Source: Hirsutella rhossiliensis (lineage: Eukaryota > Ascomycota > Sordariomycetes > Hypocreales > Ophiocordycipitaceae). Taken from it: DNA of 64,000 nucleotides. The stretch is from positions 4,216,001-4,280,000 of the forward strand of contig NW_025408669.1 of assembly GCF_020360975.1 (NCBI RefSeq), in the 5' to 3' direction. A program made the position numbers and the translations under genes. Positions 25,290 through 35,813 of the stretch are shown piece by piece. How positions within the stretch are numbered: the first letter of the stretch is position 1; each line of letters opens with the position of its first letter. The notes below the pieces were generated by a model. It saw only the letters and a list, made by a program, of their open reading frames with translations, was not told the origin of the DNA and did not search any database.

Positions 25290-27434
25290 CTATAATTGCC
25301 ACTTCTGTCAGAACCAAATCTCTCGTAGAATTGGGCCTACCCACCGTCCGAGACTTGCTTGTCAAACACAGACTGAGCCCAAAAGGCGATATGATTCCAT
25401 GTGACGTGCCATGTGTGCCGACGGTATGGGCGTTGGAGCCGAGTAGACGTGTACAGTTGTTGTATTGTGCACAGCGATGTGGATTGTGGCAAGGCAAGGT
25501 CGTTGCACCAATCCAGACGTCAAATGGTCAGACAGTCTCATCGTATCTCTGCCTGTGCCTACATCGGTATGGAAGATGCTCTGAAATGCCCGTCATGGTG
25601 CAAGACGCATGGACGACGGGGAATCTGCCCGGAGACCCAATTGTAAAGAGTCAAGGATGAAACAGGCAAAGGTATGGGAAAGGAAGAGGAAAAGCAGTTG
25701 GAGACGGGGCGGGACGAGATTTTTATATACGTACTGTGGCGGGTTGTGAATCAGACGAGGTCCAGATTGGCGGTTGCTATTGTGGAGGCATTGAGTGATT
25801 CACTGGCGAACTGTGGGCTCTGCAGGTTGCCGTAGCGTTGGGTGGGCAAGAAGGTCGGGTCCAGAGAGAACATGTGCATGATGATGCCATGTTTGACCTT
25901 GAAGACCGAGTCTTGGATGGTCATGCTTGGAACTGAGCTCGTGCCAGGCTGCCTTTGACGATGTCGGTAGAAGGCGGCGTTGGTAGGGGCTGCCTGCAGC
26001 TCAACCGGGACTTGGGTGAAAGGGACAGTGGAGATTCAATCGACTTGAGGAGAGAGGGTTGATTTTGAAGGGGAAAAAAGAAATGTTGATGTTGCAGACT
26101 TCCTTAACAGAGAGCATCTGCCGTGCCAGTGCCTTTTACTTCTACACAGGCTACGAAGAACGTAAGTTAGGCTGAGTCTAGTAAGGGACGTATCACTACT
26201 TTACTTTCCGCCTAATCATCCGGGCGGACAGGTAGCTTGAGGTCTTTTGCAGCTTGACTTAACACCTAGGACAGTACCTACTGGAGGGAGCTCAGCAGCA
26301 CCGTGTTGCACACAGTAAGTACATTAAGGTACAGAGCAAATGGAGACGGGGCTTTCTTGAAGACACGTGACGCTAGCTACATCGGGTAACAGGGCGGCAA
26401 GGCACATGTTGGAGCCATGTGCCGAAAAGTGCAGTAAAGAAAGAAAGTGAAAGTCGAAAGGTAGATGCGAAAAAGGTACTTTTTACCAATGACGGAGGAC
26501 ACAAAACAAGGGTCCGAAGAGCGAACCGACTTGTCCTATCAAGTTGCCATTCAGCACTGAAGTACTTTGTGCTTGGTGAGGACGGGGCACTGTCTTGGGT
26601 ACCAACATGGCAAAAAAGGACTGGGCGATGAAGCAACTCTTCGGTGCAAGCAACGAGCCGTGCCGACGGGTGGCGTGTTTCGTGTTCTGCTCGGGCGCCA
26701 AAAGCAAAGACAATAAACGAGTATTATCTCCTGAGACCTGAGCCAGTCTGACCCCGCCGCCGCGACCCATTGGGCACTACAGAGGTAGACTAACTAATTA
26801 GAGGCCAGCCACCAGAGGCCAGCCACCACCACTACCAGACCCTCAGACCACCCTTTGTTTCCCTCGTCGGGACGATGCATGCACAGGCTGGGTCGGGTAT
26901 TATTATTTGATTTTTCTACGTACGAGCACGCACTGGTCGCCGCGGCCTTTGTGCGTGCTGCTACTTGCTTGCTCTGGCATTTTTGGTGGCTGCCGCTTGC
27001 TTTTTCTCACTCACCATCTCCTCCTCTCCTCCCCCCTCTCTCCCCTCCCCTCACCCCCCCCTCCCCTCCACTCCAGCCCACGCTTCATGGTCACGACACA
27101 TCATCATCCGCCCCCCGGACCCGCGAAGGCGCGAGCAGGTCTCGCTTCCCACCGTGTCGCCAGCATCCCAAGCCTCCGCCTCCGCTCCGCTCTGTCGCCT
27201 CGCTCTCCCGCAGCCAATCGCGCGCCCTCGGCAAGTAACCAAGACCCAGCCTCGTCCCTTAGACGCCACGACACGACGCCAGCGACCACAAGTGACGACG
27301 CCTGCCCCGGCTGACGCTCAAGCACCCCTCGCTCTCTCAAATACCCTCCGTCGCCCACTCCCATCTCCAACCACAAAGGACAGACTCCCATCGGTATACT
27401 GCCGTCTCGTCTCGCCCCCAACTTCCCCGCCACC
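25290..27434. other. Intergenic region with a possible small ORF and a pyrimidine-rich leader
   Basis: It holds a possible 5' exon of the minus-strand gene (about 25340-25500), a 57-codon ORF (listed separately), A/T-richer sequence around 26100-26450, and a C/T-rich leader (27000-27434) of the downstream histidine-phosphatase gene. I see no other gene. Confidence 0.45.
25751..25924 (-). CDS. Possible 57-residue small ORF, unknown
   Basis: The ORF has an ATG at 25922-25924 and a TGA at 25751-25753 and codes MTIQDSVFKVKHGIIMHMFS... with balanced composition. The same frame stays open upstream of the ATG for about 45 codons with plausible residues (for example FTQVPVELQAAPTNAAFYRH), so the ATG may lie inside a longer exon. 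No signal peptide or known motif. It could be an exon of the neighbouring minus-strand gene or chance. Confidence 0.25.
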   Translation of the reverse strand: MTIQDSVFKVKHGIIMHMFSLDPTFLPTQRYGNLQSPQFASESLNASTIATANLDLV

Positions 27435-29518
27435 ATGACCAGCTCCCCCTCCCCCCCCGCATATCTCTTCGTCGTGAGGTCAGTTGACGCGGCGCATCTC
27501 CGCTACCCTCCCTCCCCTCCTGCTGACTCGCTGCCCGCAGACACGGAAACAGGCTCGACGCCGCAGACAAGAAATGGCACCTCTCGTCCCCGACGCCCTA
27601 CGATCCCCCCCTCACATACGGCGGTCTCTTGCAAGCGAGGCAGGTTGGCAACCAGATCGGTGCCATTCTCGAGCAGGCCAAATTCGACGACCAAGAGTCA
27701 CGCACCGGCGCCTCGTCGAGGAAGCGCAAGCGCTTCAAGGTTGTCATCCACAGCTCTCCCTTTCTGCGCTGCGTGCAGACGTCGATTGGCATTGGCTCCG
27801 GTCTGGCCCAGACGTCGCCCGACTCCATCTACAGCCCTGGCGATGTCATCGTCCCGAGAGCCGCCCCCTGCGTCCACCCGCTCCTGTTCAAGTCAGCCTT
27901 GCTTCGTCTCGACTCCTTCCTGGGCGAATGGCTGTCGCCCGAATACTTCGAGATGATCACTCCGCCGCCGGGCCCCGCGCTCATGATGGGCGGCGCAAAG
28001 GCCGATCTTCTTCGACGCGAGGACTACAGCGCCTACACCGACCCCATGCCTGATGAAAAGCCAGTCTCAAATGGCCGCTTGTGGCACGCTTCGTCTGCCT
28101 CGAGCCCTGCCAACGGCGCGCAATCGCCCGCTTCCGAGTCTAACCGCGCCATTGACCTGTCCGCACTGGCCTCGGCTCTCCCCGTGCAGCGCCAGGAACC
28201 ACGGAACTACGTCGCTCCCAGGCCGCTCTACGCCATCTCGACCAGCGGCAGGATCCCTGAGGGCTTTGTGGCACACGCCAGAGATGCCTGCGTCACGGTC
28301 GACTACCAATGGGACTCGATGCGGGAGCCGCTCGACTTTGGAGACGGGGGCAAGCTCGGTGAGGAATGGACGGCGATGCACATGCGGTTTCGGGGTGGGC
28401 TGAGAAAGCTCGTCAACTGGTACGCGACGACGGAGTCACCCGCCGACTTGGTGACGAAGCCTGCCCAGTCGCTACAGGGCGACGGCCCGGAGGTGGAGGC
28501 GGAAGACGACGAGGTGGAGACGGTCATCATCATCGTCTCCCACGGCGCAGGCTGCAATGCCCTCATCGGGGCCATCACCCACCAACCCGTCCTCATGGAT
28601 GTCGGCCTCGCATCCATCACCATGGCCACGCGAAAGCCCAACCTCGACTACGCCCAAATGCTCGCCGCGGTACCTCTGCCCGCGGACCAATCGGCAAAGC
28701 CTGTCGTTCAGGTCGACAGGATGTACGACATGCGGCTCTCCGCCAGCACCGAGCACCTCCATTCCTTCAGCTCCACGCCCGTGTCCTCGAGGTCGACGTC
28801 GAGGTCCAACACCCGGAACCCCAACGGCCATGGGAATCGAGGTAGGACGTCGACGCTGGGCAGCTCGGGGGGGCCAGTCATGAACCCCTTCACGTACCAT
28901 GACCTCTTCTCTTCTCCAGTCAGCCGCAGCACTTCGGCGAGCGCCACCGTCGGCGACCCGTTCCGACGCGAATCTGCCTCCCACCGGCCTGCGCTGCGCG
29001 GGTTGGCTCTTGCCACGGCCGGTCTCGCCGGTGTCGTTGGCACGCCGTCGAGCGGAACACACTCGCCGAATGCGGCGCCGTCGTTTGGCTTGTGGTCGCC
29101 GGCTCCCTCGTCTCTGCGGCTCATGGACGACGGCGCCGAAGACACCGACGACTTTGGCTCACTCCTGCCCGACTTTGACCAGAAGCGCTTCGCTGCCGCG
29201 GTTGCAGACAAAGAAGACAAGGAGCCATCGCCCACGACTATGCCGTCGACAGCCCCAGCCGTGGGCGGAGCCCCGATGACGGGCGAAGCCAGCACACCGT
29301 CTCTAAAGCATCCTCCCAAGGGCCCCACGTTTGCCGCGCCCATCAAGATCAACACCAACGTGGTGGCCGATCGCCCGTCGGCAGAGGAGGTCAAGATGTC
29401 TCAGCTCGGCGGCGGCCTAGGGGGTCTCTGGGGCCTGCCGCCTCCGCTTGACGAGGCAGAGCTGTTCCGCGACCTCAGCCACACCAAGCGACGGTGGACG
29501 GTCAACGAGCGCGTGTAG
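27435..29518 (+). CDS. Histidine-phosphatase (phosphoglycerate-mutase-like) family protein
   Basis: Two exons (27435-27478 and 27541-29518) give 673 residues. The intron (62 nt) splits the catalytic motif: joining VVR to HGNRLD restores the RHG signature with the phospho-accepting His at about residue 16. The second conserved His lies in IIIVSHGAGCNALIGA. Between them is the SPFLRCVQTS segment, the usual phosphate-pocket Arg of this superfamily. After about residue 400 the chain becomes Ser/Thr/Pro-rich and looks disordered (many SRS, SPV, TPSS runs), ending in a short block WTVNERV. Fungal homologues are annotated only as phosphoglycerate mutase family proteins. The substrate is unknown and it is unlikely to be the glycolytic mutase. 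Confidence 0.88.
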
Positions 29519-30370
29519 GCGGGGGAAGCTGGCTGACCACTCTCCTTGATCTTTTCACACCCTGCTGCTTTTCTCTCCTCTTTCTCCCCTCTCCTCTGAT
29601 TGCGGAAGCTCGGTTTGAGTGGTCTGCTGCCAGCGTGGCTGGCTTGACTTTGTTTGTTTCAAGGACGAGTGACGAATCCATATGCATGCATGGCGCTGGC
29701 GAAAAGGCGAGGGCTGCAAAACATAATTATTCGATACTCAGTTGTGATATTTTCTTGGACGGCATTCCACGCGGGACCACGAGCGACTGCTTTTCTTTTA
29801 CGTTTCGTGTTTCGTCACGTTTGCCTTTGCTTGCATGCTTCCCATGCTGGACTTGCGTCTTTCCCGGTCAAGGTGCTTGAGGGCATAGTGTGAGCCGGTG
29901 ACGCGCGTGCAGGTTGTCTTTCAGCGCACATTTCGAGATTGAAGAATCCCTCAGTCTAATTCAAGCGGCTCTTTTTAATATACTGTAATACCTGAGCTAG
30001 CCTCCCTTTTATCCTTGATCTTGGGTCTATTTTGCTGCGCTACTCTGACAAAAAAAACACCAGAATGAGTTTCTCATGGCCCTAAATAGTCACATGCGGC
30101 AAAACGGCGCCTCCTTGTCGAGTACCCCCGCGCCCTTGTTTTCTAGCGAAAGTCTAGTACGCTCCCAGTCAAAAGGGAGAGCCCCTTGTGTGGGGGTGCC
30201 GCTCCTCTGCGTCTCCGAGGTTTCTGCGTCTCCGAGTTGCCTGCGTGCCCCGTCTCCGCGACCTGGGTCTGAGGAGCTGGTCGCTGCCCTCCCTCGGGCA
30301 ATTGGGAGCATGCCAAGGGGACCGGAAGGAAGCAGAGTAAAGATAGTCATCGCAACCTTGCGGCCGGACC
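29519..30370. other. Convergent 3' regions
   Basis: This lies between the 3' ends of the histidine-phosphatase gene (+) and the carrier gene (-). Pyrimidine-rich 3' UTR-like sequence and an A/T-rich patch around 29960-30060. No gene seen. Confidence 0.5.
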
Positions 30371-31499
30371 CTAGGCAGGACCAAATGCCTTGGTCATGGC
30401 CTGATGCGCCAGCTCGACGCCGAGGAAGGTGGCTGCGTTTGCGGGCACGGCTCGCGTGAGGGCGGGGCCGAAGCCCGGGAAGAAGGCCTTGAAACCGCCC
30501 TTGCCGTAGAGGTCGCGGATGACGCCGCCGAGCGTGACGTTGCCCTCGGCCGTTTGCAGGCGCGACTTGACCGTGTCGACGGGGAAGACGGGGATCCACA
30601 TGGCGACGCCGGCTGCGGCGCCGGCACAGGTGATTGCGGTGAGGCTGAGCTCGCCGGTGGGGAGGCCGGTGGCCTTGTCCTTGGGGCTCATGGAGAGCTT
30701 GATGTACTCGTAGGCGGCGAAGTAGGCGGCGGAGCCGGGCCCGTCGCGGGCCAGAGTGGCGGCGCTGCCGCGGAAGACGCTGCGCAGGCCGCCTTCGCGG
30801 TAGAGCTGGCGGACGACGTCGAGGCCGCCGCTGTACTTTGGTTTCTCGCCGGGGGCGCGCGGCTTCTGGCCCTGGACCTGGAGGATGATCTTGACGCGCT
30901 CAAAGGGGGCGGTGATGGCCGTCATGGGGATGGCAGACAGGAAGCCGGCGGCCGAGGTCTGGGCAATGGAGAGGCCGTGGGGGGAGGCGGGCGAGATGGA
31001 CGTGACGATTTGCTTGCCGAGGTCATAGCCCCAGAAGGAGACGGCGACTGGGTCGGGCGAGCGCGGAAGCGTCAGTGGTTGTATTCAATGGGCGCGACAA
31101 GCTTCGGGGGGGTGGCAACTCACACATTGGCGTGACGCCGATGAGGGGCGCGCTCACGCCGGCATAGAGGCCTCTGCGCAGGCCATCGCGGGCGACGCTC
31201 TTGCGGACGACATCAATGGCAGATGAGTAGACGCCGCGCTCGGCCGTCTGCAGGCGGACTTTGACGAGGTCAAAGGGATGGCCGACGACGACGGCGCAGA
31301 GGCCGCCGAAGCCGCCGGCACCGAGGGCGCGCAGCTGGGACAGGAGGCTGGACGAGGCGGCGGCTTTCGCCTCGCCCAGGTCCTTGGTGTTGCTGTCGGG
31401 CACGCGCGGGAGCTTGTCGGCGAGAGGCGCAGGCAAGGCGTCGAGCCCTTGGTTGACAGCCTGGGCGGCGGCTGCGGAGGAGGAGCCGGAGGATGGCAT
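30371..31499 (-). CDS. acuH: Mitochondrial carrier, probably carnitine/acylcarnitine type
   Basis: Inner-membrane solute carrier. Exons 31499-31124 and 31047-30371 (intron 76 nt, donor GTGAGT, acceptor CAG) give 350 residues. The three-fold repeat is clear, with carrier signatures HPFDLVKVRLQ, APFERVKIILQ and FPVDTVKSRLQ at the end of odd-numbered helices. The join reads MFAVSFWGYDLGK. The order and the PFERVK second signature fit the carnitine/acylcarnitine group (yeast Crc1, Aspergillus AcuH), which feeds fatty-acid-derived acetyl and acyl units into mitochondria. The N-terminal extension of about 50 residues (Ser/Ala-rich) is longer than in yeast. An ornithine carrier is the main alternative. 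Confidence 0.82.
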
Positions 31500-32941
31500 G
31501 GTGGGGGGTGGGTTTCGCGCAAGCGCCGGAACTGGAGAGGGTTGGGAGGAAGAGGAGGAAGGGGAGGAAGAGAGAGGTTTTGAGACTTTTCGTCGATGAG
31601 ATTCAAGCTTTGTCGTCGGGACGGATTAGGTAGGTCATTGGCGGCGCGGGGGAGATGCAACCACTCGAGGCGACAGGTGACAGGGCAAGATACGTTGCAA
31701 AGAAGAGAGTGATGGAACCGTCGCTGGGAGTTGCGCCGCTCTTGATGGTGTTGTCTGTCGGAGTGTCTGTTAAAGGCTGGCCACGTTGGCGGCCTGAGCA
31801 AAGCAAGGGCGAGCGCTTTGCCCGTCGCAACCGAGGCGATCGGTCTACGTCACAATTTGTCCCTCGGCAATGGTTTTGGCGGGCGTCAGCAGGAGGCTTC
31901 TGGTCAGTGTTTAGGTGCCCTTTTTTTGGGGCTCTTTCTGGTGATTTCTCCGTCTCGGAGGGGGTTTTTTTTTTAATCCGCAAAAGATTGGACAAGGCAT
32001 GGCAAAACGGCCAGTCAATCTTGTACATCTCGTCGATATATTCATCGCGTGTACGTTAATTAGATGGAGTGCTTGGTTCCGTTCGCGGGGGAGAAAACTG
32101 GGGACTAATTAGAGCTGGGAGATTCTTTTGGGACGTGCCTCGGCTTCGGCTTAAGCCGGCATCTGTGTGTCCGTCGTCCAGTCTCTTCCTCGCCTATCAT
32201 AATATCGCAGATGCATGTTTTCCCGTCACCTGCGCTTACATTCAGCCTCTTCTGCCATCCGTTGGGCCGGTCCGGCCGGCCGGGCTTCCGCTTGCCTTGG
32301 TCATTGTGTCGTCGGCATAAATGAGCCACTCGTTTGCTCTGACACGTGCCAGACTGGCCAAGTGACGGACGTCCCGCTGGTCGCTGGCGGCCCCCGTATT
32401 TTAGAGTTGCCGGCTCCGAGCTCGAAGTTGCGTGCAAGATGGAGAAGAACAAGATGGCGATGAGATGTGAAGGAGGAGGAGAGGAGGAGGAGGAGGAGAA
32501 GTGGAGGAGGAGGAGGAGAAGAGGAGGAGGAGGAGGAGGAGGGGAAGAGCAAGAGTCTGGCAGGTACGGCGGGAAGACGTGCTGTACATACTTCGTACAG
32601 GACCTGCCGTTGCTGTAGAGTGTAGATCAACGTGGTCACATGACGCCGACCTCGTTCCCTTTCTGCCTCTTTACCCTCACAGCGCATCTCTATTCCAATA
32701 TCCGCATGGCATCTGCGGGCTGCCTGTCCGCCCAGCTTCCTAGAAGGCATCATCTATGGCTGGGATGCAGACGCGTCATCCCGGTTCCTCGCTTCTCGAC
32801 ATGAGGCTTCTGTCCCTCGTCGGTTCCGGAGTCTGGGCACGGTTGACAGTCTCGTCGACATGGCAAGCCCTTTTCTTGTCAGGACTGGTCGAAAAGATAC
32901 CTTCCAACTCATTCATGTACCAAGCCAAGCCAACCCTTCCA
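31500..32941. other. Carrier gene upstream region with purine-rich repeats
   Basis: This is the 5' flank of the carrier gene and the 3' flank of the ureohydrolase gene. It holds GAGGAA tracts (31545-31575), a T-run near 31965, and a long (GGA/GAGGA)n tract at about 32464-32548. The overlapping ORFs are shadows of these repeats. No gene seen. Confidence 0.5.
32464..32548. repeat. GGA/GAAGGA purine tract
   Basis: A strongly strand-asymmetric purine run of about 85 nt built of GGA and GAGAA units. It is a simple repeat. Confidence 0.9.
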
Positions 32942-34431
32942 TCAACCTTCCTTGCTGCTGCCGCCCGCCTTGGCCCAGTTGGTCAAAATCTCAAAGGCCA
33001 CCTGAGCTGCAACGAGGGCCGTCTGCTCGCCGGGCCCGTCATATGCTGGATTCACCTCGACAATGTCGGCCCCCACCACGTCTAGCCCTTCGAGCCCGCG
33101 CAGCATCCGGATAACCTCCCTGCTGGTGAAGCCCCCGACCTCGGGCGTCCCCGTCCCCGGCGCGAGGCCCGGGTCCACGACGTCAATGTCGAAGCTGAGG
33201 TAGACGGGGCCGTGCCCAACCCTGGCCTTGACCTTGTCGACGATGCCCTCGACGCCGATGCTGTCCACCTCGTCGGCGCCAATCTGTGCAAACCCCTGTC
33301 TCGCGTCGTCGTCGTTGTCCTCGGGCCCAGAGAGCCGGGTGCGCAGCCCGACGTGGACCGAGCTCCCGTTGGCGATGAGACCCTCGTCCCATGCAAACGT
33401 AAACACGTCGCCGTGGTTGAAGCGGCCCTGCTCCGAGAACCAGGGGAACTGCTCGGCGCTGGCGGGCGGGATCCACGTATCGAGATGAGCGTCAAAGTGA
33501 ACCACCGTCAACGGCTGCCCGTGGATCTGCCGTAGGGCACGCAGCGCTCCGAGAGCCACGCTGTGATCGCCCCCCAGGGTCAGAAGCCTGGGCGGACCTT
33601 GTTGTCCCGTCCCGCGGCGGGCGCTGGGCCGCGATCCGAGCTCCGTCATAGCCTGTGTCATCTGCCGCAGCGCCACGCCGTTGTCGAGTGGCATCAGCGG
33701 GATGTCGCCGCAGTCGAGCACCGTCAGCCCTGACTTGTACGGGTTGATGTGTGCCCGCGGGTTCCAGCCCCGGCTGCGAGACTGTCGTGCCGAGGCCGTG
33801 CGGATGGCTCGCGGCCCGAAACGGGCGCCTTTTGGACGACGTTAGCCTGTCTGCGGACCATCAACTATCCAGGCTTTTGATGACATGGTCTGCCTTTGCG
33901 CTGGTCGGTGCGGGACACGACGCACCGGTGCGGTAGGAAACGGCCGTGTCGAAGGGAGCCCCGATGATGCCGATATCAAAGGGCGTGTCGGGTTCCGTCA
34001 AGCAGCTGACGTGCTTCAAGTGAGCAAAGGTGGAGATGCCCGAGTAGGACCACTACAGCTGTTAGAGTCTCATTGTGCCACGCAATGACTTTCGCTCCTC
34101 CGCCGCAATCGCCCCTCGGTTGCGCCATAACCAGAAGACGGACACGCATCGTGTGTAGGCAATGCTCACTGACCTGAATCCCCCACAGACGCTCTAGTTC
34201 GGCTTTCCTCCCCACCGCCTTAGGAGACTTATTTTCGACTGCATCATGCTGTGTCAAGAGCGCGCCAGCTGCTGACCGATGTTGGGGGCCCCAGAGCACT
34301 TCTGGCTGCACCACGTACAGGGTGCCGATGACGATGAAGAGGGAGAGCGGTATCGTCGTCAAGAGGAGCAGCAGAGGGGCAAGCCTGGATCTGTGTAGTC
34401 CTAGGCGGCCTTGTGTGTTCGCCATCAACAT
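32942..34431 (-). CDS. Agmatinase-like ureohydrolase with N-terminal membrane anchor
   Basis: Binuclear-manganese hydrolase of the arginase/agmatinase superfamily, cleaving guanidino groups to urea. Exons 34431-34174, 34052-33926 and 33828-32942 give 423 residues. Splicing restores [13 protein letters not shown] and [13 protein letters not shown], both typical of agmatinases. Metal ligands are visible in [10 protein letters not shown] (His217), DAHLD (Asp241, His243, Asp245) and [10 protein letters not shown]; the C-terminal block is [12 protein letters not shown]. Residues about 18-42 form a hydrophobic segment after Arg-rich residues, consistent with a signal anchor, so the catalytic domain would face the secretory lumen or outside. 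The second intron ends in AAG. The true substrate (agmatine, guanidinobutyrate or another guanidine) cannot be read from sequence. It sits on the same strand 0.9 kb downstream of the repeat protein, whose every repeat holds an arginine. Confidence 0.88.
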
Positions 34432-35345
34432 GATGAGACGAGGCTTTCCTAGTGGCCGGGAGAGGGAGATGGAGATGCCAAGGTGTCGAGGTCGGAGGGG
34501 GGCAGATGAATCGACCAAAGGGAGCTTGTTCAGGGCATGCTTGTGAGCTCCATGCGTTGATGCCGACGAAGCCTCCATCCAGAGAGCGGATGATTCGCAA
34601 CTAGCCACAGACAACTGGACCCTATGTGCCCCTCCAACTCCTACCCGAATGTAGATGAGGACCATGCAGCTTTGCGTCGTGGCGAGGCGGGAACCACTGC
34701 AGCATACAGGCAGGGGTACGATACTGTGCATGGCAAGCTCTCGTCTCACTCTTCACACCCCCCACACTGCATGGACGCAATTGAGTTGCATCGGCACGCT
34801 TACGCCTCGGAAAGGATTGCCGACCCCTTGGTGCTTGTCCTCACCAAGTTCACGTTGCATGATGGCGACATCGGCGCCGTATGTTGCTCATATCGCCATG
34901 TCAAAGCCGTGGTTGAAAGAGATACAGACGGAGGGCCCCGGAGAGCCGACCTTGACACTTCATCAGCAGTCCGAGTACAGTGAGACATAGCACAGATGGT
35001 GTTCAGATTTCTAGAAGTTCGCTGTCGTGTAAAGGAGGACAAGACAGGGGGGCTGCTACGTTGTACAAGCCCTTGGACTTCACCACAACTACAGATGTGC
35101 AGAGAAAGATTAGAATTAGAAAGGGAGTTTCAACGCAGGCTTTTTGGCGACGGCAGCAATCGTGTGTTTGACTTTGACTTGTAGTAGCCGGCTATCTGAA
35201 GTGATGAAAAAGCTATCCATGTCCAGAACAGATCGGCTGCCAGCCAAGATGATGAAGAGTTCCCACGAAGCTCTCGTCGTCTCCTGTGTTGCCGCGCTTT
35301 GTGTCCCTTGCGGTTTGACACGGGCCGTAAGGCGTGTGGGTTGAC
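34432..35345. other. Ureohydrolase promoter / repeat-protein 3' flank
   Basis: Non-coding as far as I can see. The frame of ureohydrolase exon 1 stays open further upstream (to about 34749), but that part lacks family likeness and I treat it as leader. Confidence 0.45.
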
Positions 35346-35813
35346 TTAGTTGACCTCGGAGCGGACAGCGTAGTCGTTGTTCTCAGACCGGACAGCGTAG
35401 TCATTGGTGTCGGAGCGAACAGCGTAGTCGTTGGTATCAGACCGGACAGCGTAATCGTTATTCTCAGACCTCACAGCGTAGTCGTTGGTATCGGATCTGA
35501 CGGCGTAGTCATTGTTCTCGGACCTCACGGCGTAGTCGTTGGTGTCAGACCGGACGGCGTAGTCGTTGTTCTCAGATCGGACAGCATAGTCATTGTTCTC
35601 AGATCGGACAGCATAATCGTTGGTGTCAGACCGGACGGCATAGTCATTGTTCTCAGACCGGACAGCGTAATCGTTATTCTCAGACCTCACAGCGTAGTCG
35701 TTCTCAGACCGGACAGCATAGTCGTTCGACCTCACGGCATAGTCGTTCGTCTCAGCCACGGGAGCAGCTACGACGGCAGCAGCCAGAGCCACAAGGGTGA
35801 GAGCGTACTTCAT
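35346..35813 (-). CDS. Secreted 15-repeat protein, candidate RiPP precursor
   Basis: Single exon of 155 residues. Residues 1-17 (MKYALTLVALAAAVVAA) form a clear signal peptide. After PVAET, residues 23-152 are fifteen copies of NDYAVRS, mostly joined by EN or DT to make a 9-residue unit (E/D)(N/T)NDYAVRS; the end is EVN. The architecture (signal peptide plus near-identical short repeats each with one Tyr) matches fungal repeat precursors such as those of ustiloxin-type dikaritins. The Tyr-Ala-Val core resembles the Tyr-Ala-Ile/Tyr-Val-Ile cores cross-linked by UstYa enzymes. Unlike those precursors it has no Lys-Arg Kex2 sites; the only basic residue per repeat is a single Arg before Ser-(Glu/Asp). 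An UstYa homologue lies 2.1 kb away, divergent. A structural cell-wall repeat protein or effector is the alternative. Confidence 0.85.
   Translation of the reverse strand: MKYALTLVALAAAVVAAPVAETNDYAVRSNDYAVRSENDYAVRSENNDYAVRSENNDYAVRSDTNDYAVRSENNDYAVRSENNDYAVRSDTNDYAVRSENNDYAVRSDTNDYAVRSENNDYAVRSDTNDYAVRSDTNDYAVRSENNDYAVRSEVN
35358..35747 (-). repeat. 27-bp coding tandem repeat, 15 copies of NDYAVRS
   Basis: Twelve full 27-bp units plus three shorter units (21-24 bp) at the N-terminal side. Two versions alternate (ENNDYAVRS and DTNDYAVRS). Synonymous differences between copies are few, suggesting recent amplification or gene conversion. Confidence 0.95.

Noticed and set aside
32464..32548. 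Purine tract read as a Glu/Arg-rich protein or CRISPR-like array.
   Set aside because: It is a simple GGA-type repeat with no spacers and no conserved frame.
35346..35813. Repeat protein as an alpha-type mating pheromone precursor.
   Set aside because: Ascomycete alpha pheromones have Trp/Cys-rich units separated by Lys-Arg and dipeptidyl sites; these repeats have neither.
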